NCBI GenBank assembly: GCA_012955965.1
Contig: JABBZI010000001.1
Span: forward strand, 1-64,000
DNA length: 64,000 bases
Source: Clostridioides difficile
GTDB taxonomy: Bacteria > Bacillota > Clostridia > Peptostreptococcales > Peptostreptococcaceae
Direction: 5' to 3'
The notes under the pieces are model-generated. The model was not told the DNA's origin. It did not search any database and worked only from the letters and a program-made list of their open reading frames with translations. A program made the position numbers and the translations under genes. The stretch's first letter is position 1. The number at the start of each line of letters is the position of its first letter. Of this stretch, positions 36,302 through 45,371 are shown one piece after another.

Positions 36302-38173
36302 TTACCAACCTAGTATTTTAGCTATCTTTTGTATTACTGTCAATTCAACCCCGTTACCTATTTGAGTTACTTCTGCACCAAGATTTAATTTTTTATCAAG
36401 AGCACTTTTTTGTGAATCTGTTATGTCATTTTTAGCTAGAAGTATTGGTCCTTTTCCTGCTGCTAAAGGACCTGCTGCTAATGCATCTACTAGCATACCA
36501 TTATTTCCATATCCATCTTTTGCTATATATAGTTTATCTAATTTATCATAATATGTTTCTATGACTTTGGCATTAGTATCGTGTCTTGTTTCTCCTTCAA
36601 CTCTTTGAACCTTTCTATCTTTATCAATATCAATAAGTTGATTTTCAATTTGGCTAGACACATTGTTAGAACCACCAACTATACCAATCTCTTTTCCATC
36701 CATCAATTTAATAGCTTCTGCTGAGAGATCATTCCAGCCATTTACTATTATAGGAGCTTTAAGTTCAGCAGCTTTTGCAGCTATACTCATAGCATCAGCT
36801 TCACCTTTCGCACCTACTACAAATGCATCTTTAAAAGAACCCATAGCTTTTGCTACTGCTACAGAAGTTGTATGTCTATCATCTCCAGCTAGTCTTTCAA
36901 CATTTTTAGTTACTGATTCTAATTGCTTTTTAGCTATATTTGATACTGCTGATTCTCCTCCAACTATATATATTTTAGCTGATGGACTTTTCTTAATTAT
37001 ATCTTTTATATAGTCTAAAGTTACTTTTGGTATTTCATTATCAGATGCTAATAATATAGGTGCCTTTTTAGATTGAGCTAGTGGTGTAGCTGCTAATCCA
37101 TCAACTAATTTATTTGAATTAACTATAACTACATTGTCAGTATATTTTGTTTGTTTTGCTATAGCTACAGCAGTTGCATATCTATCATCTCCAGCTATCA
37201 ATTTAACTTTTGAATTTCCTTCTAATGCAGATTTAGCATCTTTTAAATCCTTCTCATTAGTACTTTCTACAGTAAGCTCTATAGCTTTTCCAGATGCATC
37301 AGTATACTTAACAGTAAATTTATATTTTCCTGTTTCTGAATCTTTTGCTGAAATATCACTAATTGATTTTGATGTGCCATTTACTACCATATTACCTTTA
37401 ACAGTTAATCTATATCCATCATATAAATCTTGTGGTGAAACTGTATTTAGGTCACTATTTTTTATAGTTATTTCAGCTAATTTAACATCAGCTATGTCTT
37501 TAGTTCCTGCTAAACCTAACTTATTTATTTTATTTACTTTAAATCCTTCTACAGATGGGTCTAAGTTTGTTCCAGTTGAATCAACTGGATTTGCTACTAA
37601 ATCAATTTTTTCATCGCCAATACTTACCTCTATAGTTTTAGAAGTTATTGTTTCTTTTTTATCCCTTAAAGTTATAACTAGTTTGTCTTTAGCACTATCA
37701 TATGAAGCCTTTACATCTGCAACTCCATAAATTCCATTAGTTTCAGTTTTAGCTTTTTCTGTTATAGAATTAGCTTCAGCTGAAAGGTCTGCTGAGTTTT
37801 CATATTTTTCAATTGCTTCAGCAACTACTTCATTAGCACTGTTTGTTGTATGCCCTTTATCTGTTATAGTTACTAGAAGTTCTTTATTTTCTCCCAGGGC
37901 ATTTACTAATTTTTCTAATTCATCTATGTTAGTTATTATTTTTAACTGTGATGAAGTTTCACCAACTTTTATTTCATATATTGGTTGTCCAACTTGAGAA
38001 CCTCCAGTGTACTTTTGAGACATTAAGTCTCTAACTTTTGAAACTAATTCTGTAGCTTCTTTTTTAGTTATTGTTTCTTTTTTTACCTGTTTAGTTTCTG
38101 CAGCAAAAATTGGAGCTACTGATGTACTTATCATTGCAGCTGCCATAACTATAGAAAGATTTTTTCTATTCAT
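36302..38173 (-). CDS. cwp2: Cwp2, CWB2 cell wall protein
   Basis: A 623-residue surface protein with signal peptide (1-24, ending PIFA), an N-terminal functional region (about 25-325) and three C-terminal CWB2 repeats (about 326-623, from KLIAGDDRYATAVAIA). The N-terminal region resembles the SlpA/Cwp8 layout of mixed alpha/beta domains. Cwp2 has been linked to adherence. The promoter at 38227-38255 and the terminator at 36259 make it monocistronic. It belongs to the slpA-secA2-cwp2-cwp66 cassette that recombines as a block between strains. Confidence 0.93.
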   Translation of the reverse strand: MNRKNLSIVMAAAMISTSVAPIFAAETKQVKKETITKKEATELVSKVRDLMSQKYTGGSQVGQPIYEIKVGETSSQLKIITNIDELEKLVNALGENKELLVTITDKGHTTNSANEVVAEAIEKYENSADLSAEANSITEKAKTETNGIYGVADVKASYDSAKDKLVITLRDKKETITSKTIEVSIGDEKIDLVANPVDSTGTNLDPSVEGFKVNKINKLGLAGTKDIADVKLAEITIKNSDLNTVSPQDLYDGYRLTVKGNMVVNGTSKSISDISAKDSETGKYKFTVKYTDASGKAIELTVESTNEKDLKDAKSALEGNSKVKLIAGDDRYATAVAIAKQTKYTDNVVIVNSNKLVDGLAATPLAQSKKAPILLASDNEIPKVTLDYIKDIIKKSPSAKIYIVGGESAVSNIAKKQLESVTKNVERLAGDDRHTTSVAVAKAMGSFKDAFVVGAKGEADAMSIAAKAAELKAPIIVNGWNDLSAEAIKLMDGKEIGIVGGSNNVSSQIENQLIDIDKDRKVQRVEGETRHDTNAKVIETYYDKLDKLYIAKDGYGNNGMLVDALAAGPLAAGKGPILLAKNDITDSQKSALDKKLNLGAEVTQIGNGVELTVIQKIAKILGW

Positions 38174-38226
38174 AGTATTTTCCTCCTAAAAAATTCAATT
38201 TTTCATCATTTTTTCCTTATTTACCA

Positions 38227-38255
38227 ATTATAATATATATTTGATATTATTTCAA
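38227..38255 (-). promoter_or_regulatory. Promoter of cwp2
   Basis: Minus strand TTGAAA (38250-38255), 17-nt spacer, TATAAT (38227-38232), giving a leader of about 47 nt. Confidence 0.8.
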
Positions 38256-38385
38256 TAAATAGGCTATATTGTAATAATTAACCATTTAGTATGAAATTCT
38301 TTTTTATACTTTATTTTTTAAACATTTATGTATACAAAAAAGTAACAAAATTGTAATTTTTTTTTATAATCCAGTTTATAACTAA

Positions 38386-38414
38386 TAGACTTTTCATCTT
38401 CTTTATAGTATAAT
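38386..38414 (+). promoter_or_regulatory. Plus-strand promoter of predicted small RNA A
   Basis: TAGACT (38386-38391), 17-nt spacer, TATAAT (38409-38414). The TTTATAGTATAATA segment around the -10 box is identical to the one before small RNA B at 41010. No plus-strand gene follows. Confidence 0.65.
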
Positions 38415-38420
38415 ATTAAA

Positions 38421-38500
38421 TGGAAGAAAGAAATTTCAAGCATCTCTTTTTTCCGTATTTCTCACACAGAAAAAGAAGCTGATTTTCAGCTTCTTTTTCA
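38421..38500 (+). ncRNA. Predicted small RNA A (between secA2 and cwp2)
   Basis: About 80 nt from a predicted start near 38421 to a perfect 14-bp hairpin, GAAAAAGAAGCTGA/TCAGCTTCTTTTTC (38469-38482, 38486-38499). Just before the hairpin, GTATTTCTCACA (38455-38466) repeats exactly in small RNA B and is complementary to the predicted 5' ends of the slpA and cwp8 mRNAs. There is no open frame of note. The hairpin is symmetrical, so on the minus strand it may also terminate secA2. Prediction from promoter, terminator and shared segment only. Confidence 0.5.
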
Positions 38501-38587
38501 TTTATATGTATTTTTATTTAATTGTAATTATAATACAAATAATCAAAATACTTTATTTCTAATTTAATAAAAATTACATCAACATCT

Positions 38588-40933
38588 TTAGTTAAATTTA
38601 TATAAGTATTGCACAGTCGTCTCCCTTATATTTTTATTTAAAACTTCAAACATATCATATCCTTCTAATGCATATTCTTTAAATGGGTCTTTCTGAGCAT
38701 AAGATTTAAAACCTACATATTGTCTTAATTGTTCCATAGCATCTATATGTTCTATCCAGTATTGATCAACTACCTTTAAAAGTACTGTTTTTTCTAACTC
38801 TGCAACCTTATCAATACCAATCATCATCTTTTTCAGATCATAGACTCTTTTTGAAATTTCATAAGTACTATCAACTATTTCTTGAACACTTTTTTTATCT
38901 ACGCCAGGTATTAATAGTGTATCTGATGGCATGAATGTATTATATAGATATTTGAAATATCCATAATAATCTCTTTTTCTTCCAACCAAATAAGTTTCTC
39001 CAGCTTCTTGTATAATATCTTTTACCATTTTTTGAATATCTTCTTGAATATCTTCATTATTTAAAACTTTATTTCTTTCATTATATATAACTTTTCTTTG
39101 CTCATTGATAGTATCATCATATTTAAGAACATTTTTTCTTATTTCAAAATTTTTACCTTCTACACCTTTTTGTGCTCTTTCAATAGCTCTTGTAAGTGCT
39201 TTACTCTCAATTGCTGTATTTTCATTAGAGTTAGTTCTTTTCATTAATTTCTCTATAGTTTTTCCGCCATAAAGTTTTATTACATCATCTTCAAGGCTTA
39301 CAAAAAACCTTGATGTCCCAGGATCTCCTTGACGACCAGAACGTCCTCTAAGCTGATTATCAATCCTTCTTGATTCATGTCTTTCTGTTCCTATAACATA
39401 AAGACCACCTAATTCTTTAACTTCTTCTTCCTCTTCTTTATCCCCTGCACCAAGAGAAATATCTGTACCTCTTCCTGCCATATTTGTAGCAATTGTTATA
39501 GCATCCAATTTACCAGCTTTAGAAATTATCTCTGCTTCTTTATCATTTTGTTTTGCATTTAAGACCTGATGATTTATACCTTGTTTTTTAAGCATTTTAG
39601 ATAACTTCTCAGACTTCTCAACAGAAACAGTTCCTACAAGTATTGGCTGTCTAGTCTTATGTATCCTTATTATTTCTTCTACAACAGCATTGTATTTTTC
39701 TTCTTCTGTTTTAAATACTTTGTCATGTAAGTCACCTCTAATAACTGGTTTGTTAGTTGGTATTTGAACAACATTTAATTTATATATTGATTCAAATTCC
39801 CCCTCTTCTGTCTTTGCAGTACCAGTCATTCCAGAAAGTTTTTCATATAGCCTAAAGAAATTTTGGTAAGTTACAGTTGCCATAGTCTTAGACTCATTAT
39901 TTATCTCAACACCTTCTTTAGCTTCTATAGCTTGATGAAGTCCATCTGTATATCTTCTTCCATCCATTACCCTTCCTGTAAATTCATCAACTATCATTAT
40001 TTCTCCCTCTGAAATAACATAGTCAACATCTTTTTCCATAAGTTTATGACCTCTCAAAGCTTGATTTATATGATGGTATAATTCTATATTCTTTATATCA
40101 GTAAGGTTTTCTATTCCAAAAAATGATTCTGCCTTACTTATACCATTTAATGTTAATGCTATAGTTTTATCTTTTCTATCCATTTCAAAGTCTTCTTCTT
40201 TAATAGTTTTTATAAAGCTATTTGCTAACTCATAAAGTTTTAAATCTTCATCACCATCTCCTGCAATAATAAGAGGAGTTCTAGCCTCATCTATTAGTAT
40301 TGAGTCAACCTCATCCACTATAGCAAAATTTAGTTCTCTCTGTACTTTATGAGACAAATTTGGAACCATATTATCTCTTAAATAGTCAAATCCAAATTCA
40401 CTATTTGTTCCATAAGTTATGTCACACTTATACTGTTCTTTTCTTATACTTGGATTCTGGTTAGCTACAATTACACCTACTGTCATACCAAGAGATTCAT
40501 AAACTGGTCGCATAAGTTCTTTATCACGTTCTGCCAAATAGTCATTTACTGTAATTACATGTACACCCTTACCTGTAAGGGCATTTAAATATACTGGCGC
40601 TACTTCAACTAGTGTTTTTCCTTCACCTGTTTTCATCTCAGCAATTTTCCCTTGATGTATTACTATGCCACCAATTAATTGTACTCTATATTGACGCATT
40701 CCCAATTTTCTTTTTGATACCTCTCTTACAACTGCAAAAACTTCAATTAATATATCATCTAAAGTTTCTCCATTATTTAATCTATTCCTAAATATATTAG
40801 TCATTTCTTTCAGTTCACCATCAGATAAATTTTGTATTTTTTCTTCCAAAGCTTCTATTTTATCTACTATTAAATTCAACTTCTTAATTTCTTGTTCATC
40901 TGCTTTATCAAGTATTGTATCTAAAACTGACAT
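38588..40933 (-). CDS. secA2: SecA2, accessory preprotein translocase ATPase
   Basis: A 781-residue SecA paralogue that drives export of SlpA and other Cwp proteins through SecYEG. Walker A is MKTGEGKTLVE, the DEAD-like motif is VDEVDSIL, and the helicase motif ATNMAGRGTDISLG and the QLRGRSGRQGDPG stretch are intact. The C-terminal zinc-binding SEC-C tail of house-keeping SecA is absent, as usual for SecA2. I start at the ATG at 40933 with AAAGGAGGT upstream, which gives the 781 residues I recall for strain 630; the ten codons before it have no ribosome site. Confidence 0.96.
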   Translation of the reverse strand: MSVLDTILDKADEQEIKKLNLIVDKIEALEEKIQNLSDGELKEMTNIFRNRLNNGETLDDILIEVFAVVREVSKRKLGMRQYRVQLIGGIVIHQGKIAEMKTGEGKTLVEVAPVYLNALTGKGVHVITVNDYLAERDKELMRPVYESLGMTVGVIVANQNPSIRKEQYKCDITYGTNSEFGFDYLRDNMVPNLSHKVQRELNFAIVDEVDSILIDEARTPLIIAGDGDEDLKLYELANSFIKTIKEEDFEMDRKDKTIALTLNGISKAESFFGIENLTDIKNIELYHHINQALRGHKLMEKDVDYVISEGEIMIVDEFTGRVMDGRRYTDGLHQAIEAKEGVEINNESKTMATVTYQNFFRLYEKLSGMTGTAKTEEGEFESIYKLNVVQIPTNKPVIRGDLHDKVFKTEEEKYNAVVEEIIRIHKTRQPILVGTVSVEKSEKLSKMLKKQGINHQVLNAKQNDKEAEIISKAGKLDAITIATNMAGRGTDISLGAGDKEEEEEVKELGGLYVIGTERHESRRIDNQLRGRSGRQGDPGTSRFFVSLEDDVIKLYGGKTIEKLMKRTNSNENTAIESKALTRAIERAQKGVEGKNFEIRKNVLKYDDTINEQRKVIYNERNKVLNNEDIQEDIQKMVKDIIQEAGETYLVGRKRDYYGYFKYLYNTFMPSDTLLIPGVDKKSVQEIVDSTYEISKRVYDLKKMMIGIDKVAELEKTVLLKVVDQYWIEHIDAMEQLRQYVGFKSYAQKDPFKEYALEGYDMFEVLNKNIRETTVQYLYKFN

Positions 40934-40993
40934 GTATTTCTTACCTCCTTTTTTATCATACAACTATTATTATACCTTAAAAAAGTAGAATAG

Positions 40994-41022
40994 TAGACAA
41001 CTTTTTTTATTTATAGTATAAT
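40994..41022 (+). promoter_or_regulatory. Plus-strand promoter of predicted small RNA B
   Basis: TAGACA (40994-40999), 17-nt spacer, TATAAT (41017-41022). The match in boxes, spacing and -10 context to the promoter at 38386 is close. It points away from secA2, towards the slpA terminator. Confidence 0.65.
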
Positions 41023-41028
41023 AATCAT

Positions 41029-41107
41029 ACTTGAATGAATTACATCTTTCAATCATTTAAGTATTTCTCACAAAAAAGAGAGACTAATTATTTAGTCTCT
41101 CTTTTAT
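41029..41107 (+). ncRNA. Predicted small RNA B (between slpA and secA2)
   Basis: About 78 nt from a predicted start near 41029 to a perfect 14-bp hairpin, AAAAGAGAGACTAA/TTAGTCTCTCTTTT (41074-41087, 41092-41105) and T-rich tail. It carries ATTACATCT (41039-41047) and GTATTTCTCACA (41061-41072). Both have complements in the slpA leader, at 43383-43391 and 43431-43442. slpA already has its own terminator at 41129, so this second hairpin is best explained as the end of a rightward transcript. Predicted only. Confidence 0.55.
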
Positions 41108-41128
41108 TTTTATTATAATTAAAAAAAT

Positions 41129-41159
41129 AAAAAAGACTCCTAAAATAGGAATCTTTTTT
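41129..41159 (-). terminator. Terminator of slpA
   Basis: AAAAAAGACTCCTA/TAGGAATCTTTTTT, 14 positions with one A-C mismatch on the plus strand (a G-U pair on the minus), 3-nt loop, then TTATTTTT on the minus strand. It lies 22 nt after the slpA stop. Confidence 0.85.
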
Positions 41160-41180
41160 ATTTTATATTTAAAACTTATA

Positions 41181-43352
41181 TTACATATCTAATAAATCTT
41201 TTATCTTAGTTATTACCGAACTTGCTATACCTTTACCAACTTGTATTAAATTATCTCCTGATTTTCCAGAAGGTAATGCTTTACTTATTGCAACATTTTG
41301 ATCTGAAGATAATGAATCAGTTGCTAATATAATTGGAGCTGGAGAAACTGTTCCAGAAGAAGTATTATCTTTTATATTATAAGTTTTTCCAAAGTTAGCT
41401 GCTACTGGTGCTGCTGCTAATGCATCAACTAATTGATCTTCTTTTGTAGATCCATCTTTAGCAACAAAGTAATTTACTGCACCATCTTCGAAATAATCAG
41501 ATTCTTTTAATACTTCTGCATTAGTTTCTTGTCTGTCATCTCCACTAACTCTATTCGGAGATTTTCCTGTAGCATCATCTATAGCATCTTCCATTTCTTT
41601 AGAAACACTATTTTTACCACCTATTATATCAACTTGCGAATCATCTAAGAAATCTTCAGTTGCTGAGCTTAATTCTTTAGCTTTTCCATCAACTACAACT
41701 ATTGGTGTAGCATCACCTTTAGCATTTAATTGAGAAGCAACTGGAGCTATACTCATGGCATCTGCAAGTCCTGTTCCGCCTACTACGAATGCTTTATCAT
41801 CATCTAAGCCTATTTCATCAGCTATTTCCAATGAAGTAGCATATCTATCATCACCTGATAATCTTGTTACTTTAAGTCCCATATCTTTTAATTCATTTTC
41901 AACTTCTTTAGATATAGAATTAACTCCACCTGCTAAGTAAACTTTTTTAGAATTGTTTATTCCTGTTGTAGTTTTTAAATTCATAACTCTTTTAATTTCA
42001 GATTTTACATTTGAATCTAATTTATCTTTTGATGTTAATAATAAAGGAGCTTTCTTCTCTGAAGCTAAAGGTGATGCAACAAGTCCATCAACTATTGCTT
42101 GAGATCCAACTAATACAACATTATTAACAGCATCTTCTGTTATAGCATTATCTTCATCTGAATTATTATAGTATTTACTACTTAATTCTATTGCAGTTTC
42201 TATTCTGTCATCACCTGCTACAGTAACAGTATTTGAGTAACCATTATTAGCATTTCTTAAATCTTCAACATAATCTTTTAAGTCTTTTAATTTATCTGCT
42301 TTTATAACTAACTTAAGTGGTGAGTTTTCATCTGCCAATTTAGAAGCTTGATTTGCTGATTTAGTAGTTAATCTCTTTCCTTCAGCATAAAGTATTGTTT
42401 GATATTTACCATCAACTATTTGAACTTTATCAGTTTTATCATTACTATCTTTTTGATATGCTTCTATTTCAGTATAAAGAACCTTAAGTTCATCAGCTTT
42501 AAAAGCATATGATTTAGCTAAGTCTTCAGCTGATTTATATGAGTTAGCATCTAAGTCTATTGTTTGCTCTTTAGCATTTATTACTCTTACATATACATGT
42601 GAAGTTGCATCATTTGCTGCTTCTACTATTCCACCTAATTTACCAGTTGTATCATCAAAAACAAATGATTCATCTAAATCTATTTTTGGATCTCCAACTG
42701 ATACAGTTAATTTTGCATCATCTACAAACTTAACAGCTGCAAGTGTATCATTATCAGCACCTACTAAACCAACTTTAGCTGGAGTAGTCTTAAAGCTTAT
42801 TGTAAGATCATTTCCAGAAACTTTACCTTCTATTGAAGCAGATAAAAGTGCCTCTGCACCTGCAACAAGTTTTCCAGAACCAGCATCTTCAGCAGCAACT
42901 CCATACTTAGCATTTGTAGCAACAGGAATTTTCTTTGAAGTACTATCTGCTAAACCTTTTGCAAATGCATTAAGATCTCCTGCAGTAAGTGTGTCAGCAG
43001 CACCAACATAAGTTATATCAAAGTCTACATAATCTCCATCACCTAAATTATCTAACTTATCATTAACAGTAGTCTTTAATAAATCACTTGCTGCCTGTTC
43101 TTTTGTTGTACTTCCACTTACTACCATCTTATCAACAGTAATAGTAGTAACTGGCTTACCTTCATAAGATATTGCTATTTCTTTTATCTTTTTATCTGTA
43201 ATTCCCTTTTGCATGTCTTTTAAAGCTTTTTCATATTTACTTTGCACTACAGTATATGCGTCTTTATAATTAGTTTCTGCTGCAAATACTGGTGCAGCCG
43301 AACCTACTACTGTAACAGCAGCCATAGCCATTGCTAAATTTTTCTTATTCAT
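41181..43352 (-). CDS. slpA: SlpA, S-layer precursor protein
   Basis: A 723-residue precursor of the two S-layer subunits. Signal peptide 1-24 (ends PVFA). The low-molecular-weight subunit is about 25-332; the Cwp84 site is TTKS/ANQ after Ser332; the high-molecular-weight subunit is 333-723 and carries three CWB2 repeats (from VAGDDRIETAIELS near 378) that bind PSII. DNLGDGDYVDF (about 101-111) and the region around the cut site are conserved, while the rest of the low-molecular-weight part is unlike the 630 and R20291 types as I remember them. GGGAGG precedes the ATG. Its strong promoter and own terminator make it monocistronic. Confidence 0.97.
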   Translation of the reverse strand: MNKKNLAMAMAAVTVVGSAAPVFAAETNYKDAYTVVQSKYEKALKDMQKGITDKKIKEIAISYEGKPVTTITVDKMVVSGSTTKEQAASDLLKTTVNDKLDNLGDGDYVDFDITYVGAADTLTAGDLNAFAKGLADSTSKKIPVATNAKYGVAAEDAGSGKLVAGAEALLSASIEGKVSGNDLTISFKTTPAKVGLVGADNDTLAAVKFVDDAKLTVSVGDPKIDLDESFVFDDTTGKLGGIVEAANDATSHVYVRVINAKEQTIDLDANSYKSAEDLAKSYAFKADELKVLYTEIEAYQKDSNDKTDKVQIVDGKYQTILYAEGKRLTTKSANQASKLADENSPLKLVIKADKLKDLKDYVEDLRNANNGYSNTVTVAGDDRIETAIELSSKYYNNSDEDNAITEDAVNNVVLVGSQAIVDGLVASPLASEKKAPLLLTSKDKLDSNVKSEIKRVMNLKTTTGINNSKKVYLAGGVNSISKEVENELKDMGLKVTRLSGDDRYATSLEIADEIGLDDDKAFVVGGTGLADAMSIAPVASQLNAKGDATPIVVVDGKAKELSSATEDFLDDSQVDIIGGKNSVSKEMEDAIDDATGKSPNRVSGDDRQETNAEVLKESDYFEDGAVNYFVAKDGSTKEDQLVDALAAAPVAANFGKTYNIKDNTSSGTVSPAPIILATDSLSSDQNVAISKALPSGKSGDNLIQVGKGIASSVITKIKDLLDM

Positions 43353-43430
43353 TTCTTAAATTCCTCCCAACATTATATTAAAATTACATCTCTTTATTAT
43401 GTACATAGAATAATCATCCATATATTCCTA

Positions 43431-43476
43431 ATATTTCTCACATCTCTATAATAATCCATTTTAATTCTTTTTGCAA
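43431..43476 (-). promoter_or_regulatory. slpA promoter and mRNA 5' end motif
   Basis: Minus strand TTGCAA (43471-43476), 17-nt spacer, TATTAT (43448-43453). The expected start is near 43441, so the mRNA would begin about GUGAGAAAUAU. The cwp8 mRNA is predicted to begin GUGGGAAAUAC at the same distance from an identical -10 box. This stretch (43431-43442) is complementary to both predicted small RNAs. The leader is about 90 nt. Confidence 0.75.
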
Positions 43477-43564
43477 GGCATTTTTTTGAAATTATTATTT
43501 TATCCAAAGATATGAGTTTTTATACCCCTAAATTGCAATATTTAATAACTTTAAAAATTTAATT

Positions 43565-45154
43565 TTACTTATTTATAAATTCTTGAGTAGCATACACTTC
43601 TCCATTAGACAATATATATAACCCAAACCCAGTATATATATAATCACTATTTAACATATTTTCATTATATTTATCTGACTTCTTCCAAACTGTAAATATT
43701 ACATTTGCTACTTCTCTAGCATCCTTTGTTGTATAAGTACTCTTAGTAACAAGAGGTACAAAAGCTATATTTTCTTCACTTCTCATTCCATAGCCAGTAA
43801 ACACTTCAACAGATTTTTTACCATCTATTACATGTGAAAACTGACCTTTATCTGCCATATACTTAGACCAAGAATTAGAAAGTCCCTCTAAATTTTTAGA
43901 AACTTGTAATGCTTCTTTTCCTTTTTCTTTTCTATAAGAATTTACCAAATTATACATTTCACTAGAAACCATTCTTTTAAATTCAGTACTATTCATATCA
44001 TTAGTCTTGTATTCAAGTACATTTACTTCTACATTTATTGATGTAGTCTTTCCACCAATATCAGTAGCTTTTATAGTCACTTTATATTTACCAACTTTAT
44101 CAGTATTAATATTCCCTATAAGCTCTGGTGTTAAATCGTTATCGTTACTATCTTTTGCAACTATATTCAATTTACTTATATCAAGCTTATCTCCTTGATA
44201 TACATTTAAATTACCAACTGTTATTGTTGGTGCACTTGCATCCAATGCTGAAGCACTTAAACATCGTTCTAGTGTCTTTTCATCTATTCCTCCTAGTGCT
44301 GTGATTTTATCAGCACTTCTAAGTACAGACTTATCACTACTTCCATCAACCAATACTATTGGGGCATTTTTAGCTATAGAAGAACCAGCAACTGCATCCA
44401 CTAATTGGAATCCTTTAGAAAGATAGAATTCTTTTGCTGAACTATAAAAATGTTTTATAACTTTTTTATTAGTTTCAAACCTGTCCTCTCCTGCTAACCT
44501 AATCGCATTAGTTTTTTTAACCAAATCATTGCTTATTATTTCTTCTGAGCCAAGAGCATAACATCTTACACCTTCTTTTGTATCAAATGGTACATCTTTT
44601 CCATTGGTTAAGATAATAGGCACTCCATCTCTTGATGCTACGGATGATGCACTCATAGCATCTGCCTCACCTGTATAAGCATTAGTTATAAAAACCTTAT
44701 CTATAGTCTTTATTGAAGCGATTTCTTTTGCTATAAGATAACTTGTTTCTATTCTATCATTACCACCTATTCTTTTAACTTCTATCCCTTTTTGCTTTAA
44801 TTTATTTTCAACTGACTTCCCTATTGAATCTTCAGTTCCTATTATGTAGACCTTCTTTACATCTTTTAACATACTTTCTGTATCTGATGGTATGTTATTT
44901 TTTTGTGCTAATAATATTGGAGCTTTCACTGCTCCTGCTAATCCACTTGCACTAAGTCCATCTGCTAGAGTATTGTCTGTGTTTACTAATACTACATTTT
45001 CATATGTTTGCTTCTGCGCAATTTTTGCAGCTGTTTCATATCTATCTTTCCCTTGTATCTTTTCTATACTTGAAAGTGCATTAATGTTTAGTGTCCCTGC
45101 CATTATTAATGATACTGCCAATCCTATTGATAATATTTTCCTATTTGCTTTCAT
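43565..45154 (-). CDS. cwp12: Cwp12, CWB2 protein with Ig-like and CAP domains
   Basis: A 529-residue surface protein. Signal peptide (1-26), three CWB2 repeats (about 30-305, from KIQGKDRYETAAKIA), an Ig-like domain (about 310-385: TVGNLNVYQGDKLDIS to TSINVEVNVLEY) and a C-terminal CAP/SCP-like domain (about 395-529) with YNLVNSYRKEKGKEAL, FSHVIDGK and RSEENIA. CAP domains occur in secreted proteins of mixed roles, so no activity can be assigned. GGAGGGG precedes the ATG. It is the closest relative of Cwp11 next door; together they look like a tandem duplication. Number by gene order in strain 630. Confidence 0.88.
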   Translation of the reverse strand: MKANRKILSIGLAVSLIMAGTLNINALSSIEKIQGKDRYETAAKIAQKQTYENVVLVNTDNTLADGLSASGLAGAVKAPILLAQKNNIPSDTESMLKDVKKVYIIGTEDSIGKSVENKLKQKGIEVKRIGGNDRIETSYLIAKEIASIKTIDKVFITNAYTGEADAMSASSVASRDGVPIILTNGKDVPFDTKEGVRCYALGSEEIISNDLVKKTNAIRLAGEDRFETNKKVIKHFYSSAKEFYLSKGFQLVDAVAGSSIAKNAPIVLVDGSSDKSVLRSADKITALGGIDEKTLERCLSASALDASAPTITVGNLNVYQGDKLDISKLNIVAKDSNDNDLTPELIGNINTDKVGKYKVTIKATDIGGKTTSINVEVNVLEYKTNDMNSTEFKRMVSSEMYNLVNSYRKEKGKEALQVSKNLEGLSNSWSKYMADKGQFSHVIDGKKSVEVFTGYGMRSEENIAFVPLVTKSTYTTKDAREVANVIFTVWKKSDKYNENMLNSDYIYTGFGLYILSNGEVYATQEFINK

Positions 45155-45251
45155 CGAACCCCTCCTACTAATTTTTTATATAATTCAGCTAATCATAAAT
45201 TACATCCTCAGTAGTGATTCCCTCAAAATTTATAAATTACTAAAATAAAAA

Positions 45252-45315
45252 ACATCTAAGATACCATAATCTGTAAGATAATAACAAAGCAGATTATAAA
45301 AAGTACATTAGATGT
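45252..45315 (-). terminator. Terminator of cwp11, two-tier hairpin
   Basis: Outer stem ACATCTAA/TTAGATGT (45252-45259, 45308-45315) and inner stem ATAATCTG/CAGATTAT (45266-45273, 45290-45297), then TTTTTT on the minus strand. It separates cwp11 from cwp12. Confidence 0.75.
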
Positions 45316-45371
45316 GATTTTCATTTTATGATATCAGTAAATTAATAAAAAAACAAGATTTATGGAAATTT

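Noticed and set aside
37134..37730. Long rightward open frame (198 codons) opposite cwp2
   Set aside because: It is the antisense shadow of a well-supported gene; no ribosome site or domain, and composition follows the cwp2 codon pattern.
41074..41105. Second hairpin after slpA considered just a back-up terminator
   Set aside because: slpA already has a strong terminator at 41129-41159, and a promoter points rightward into this hairpin, so a separate small transcript explains it better; it may still act in both directions.
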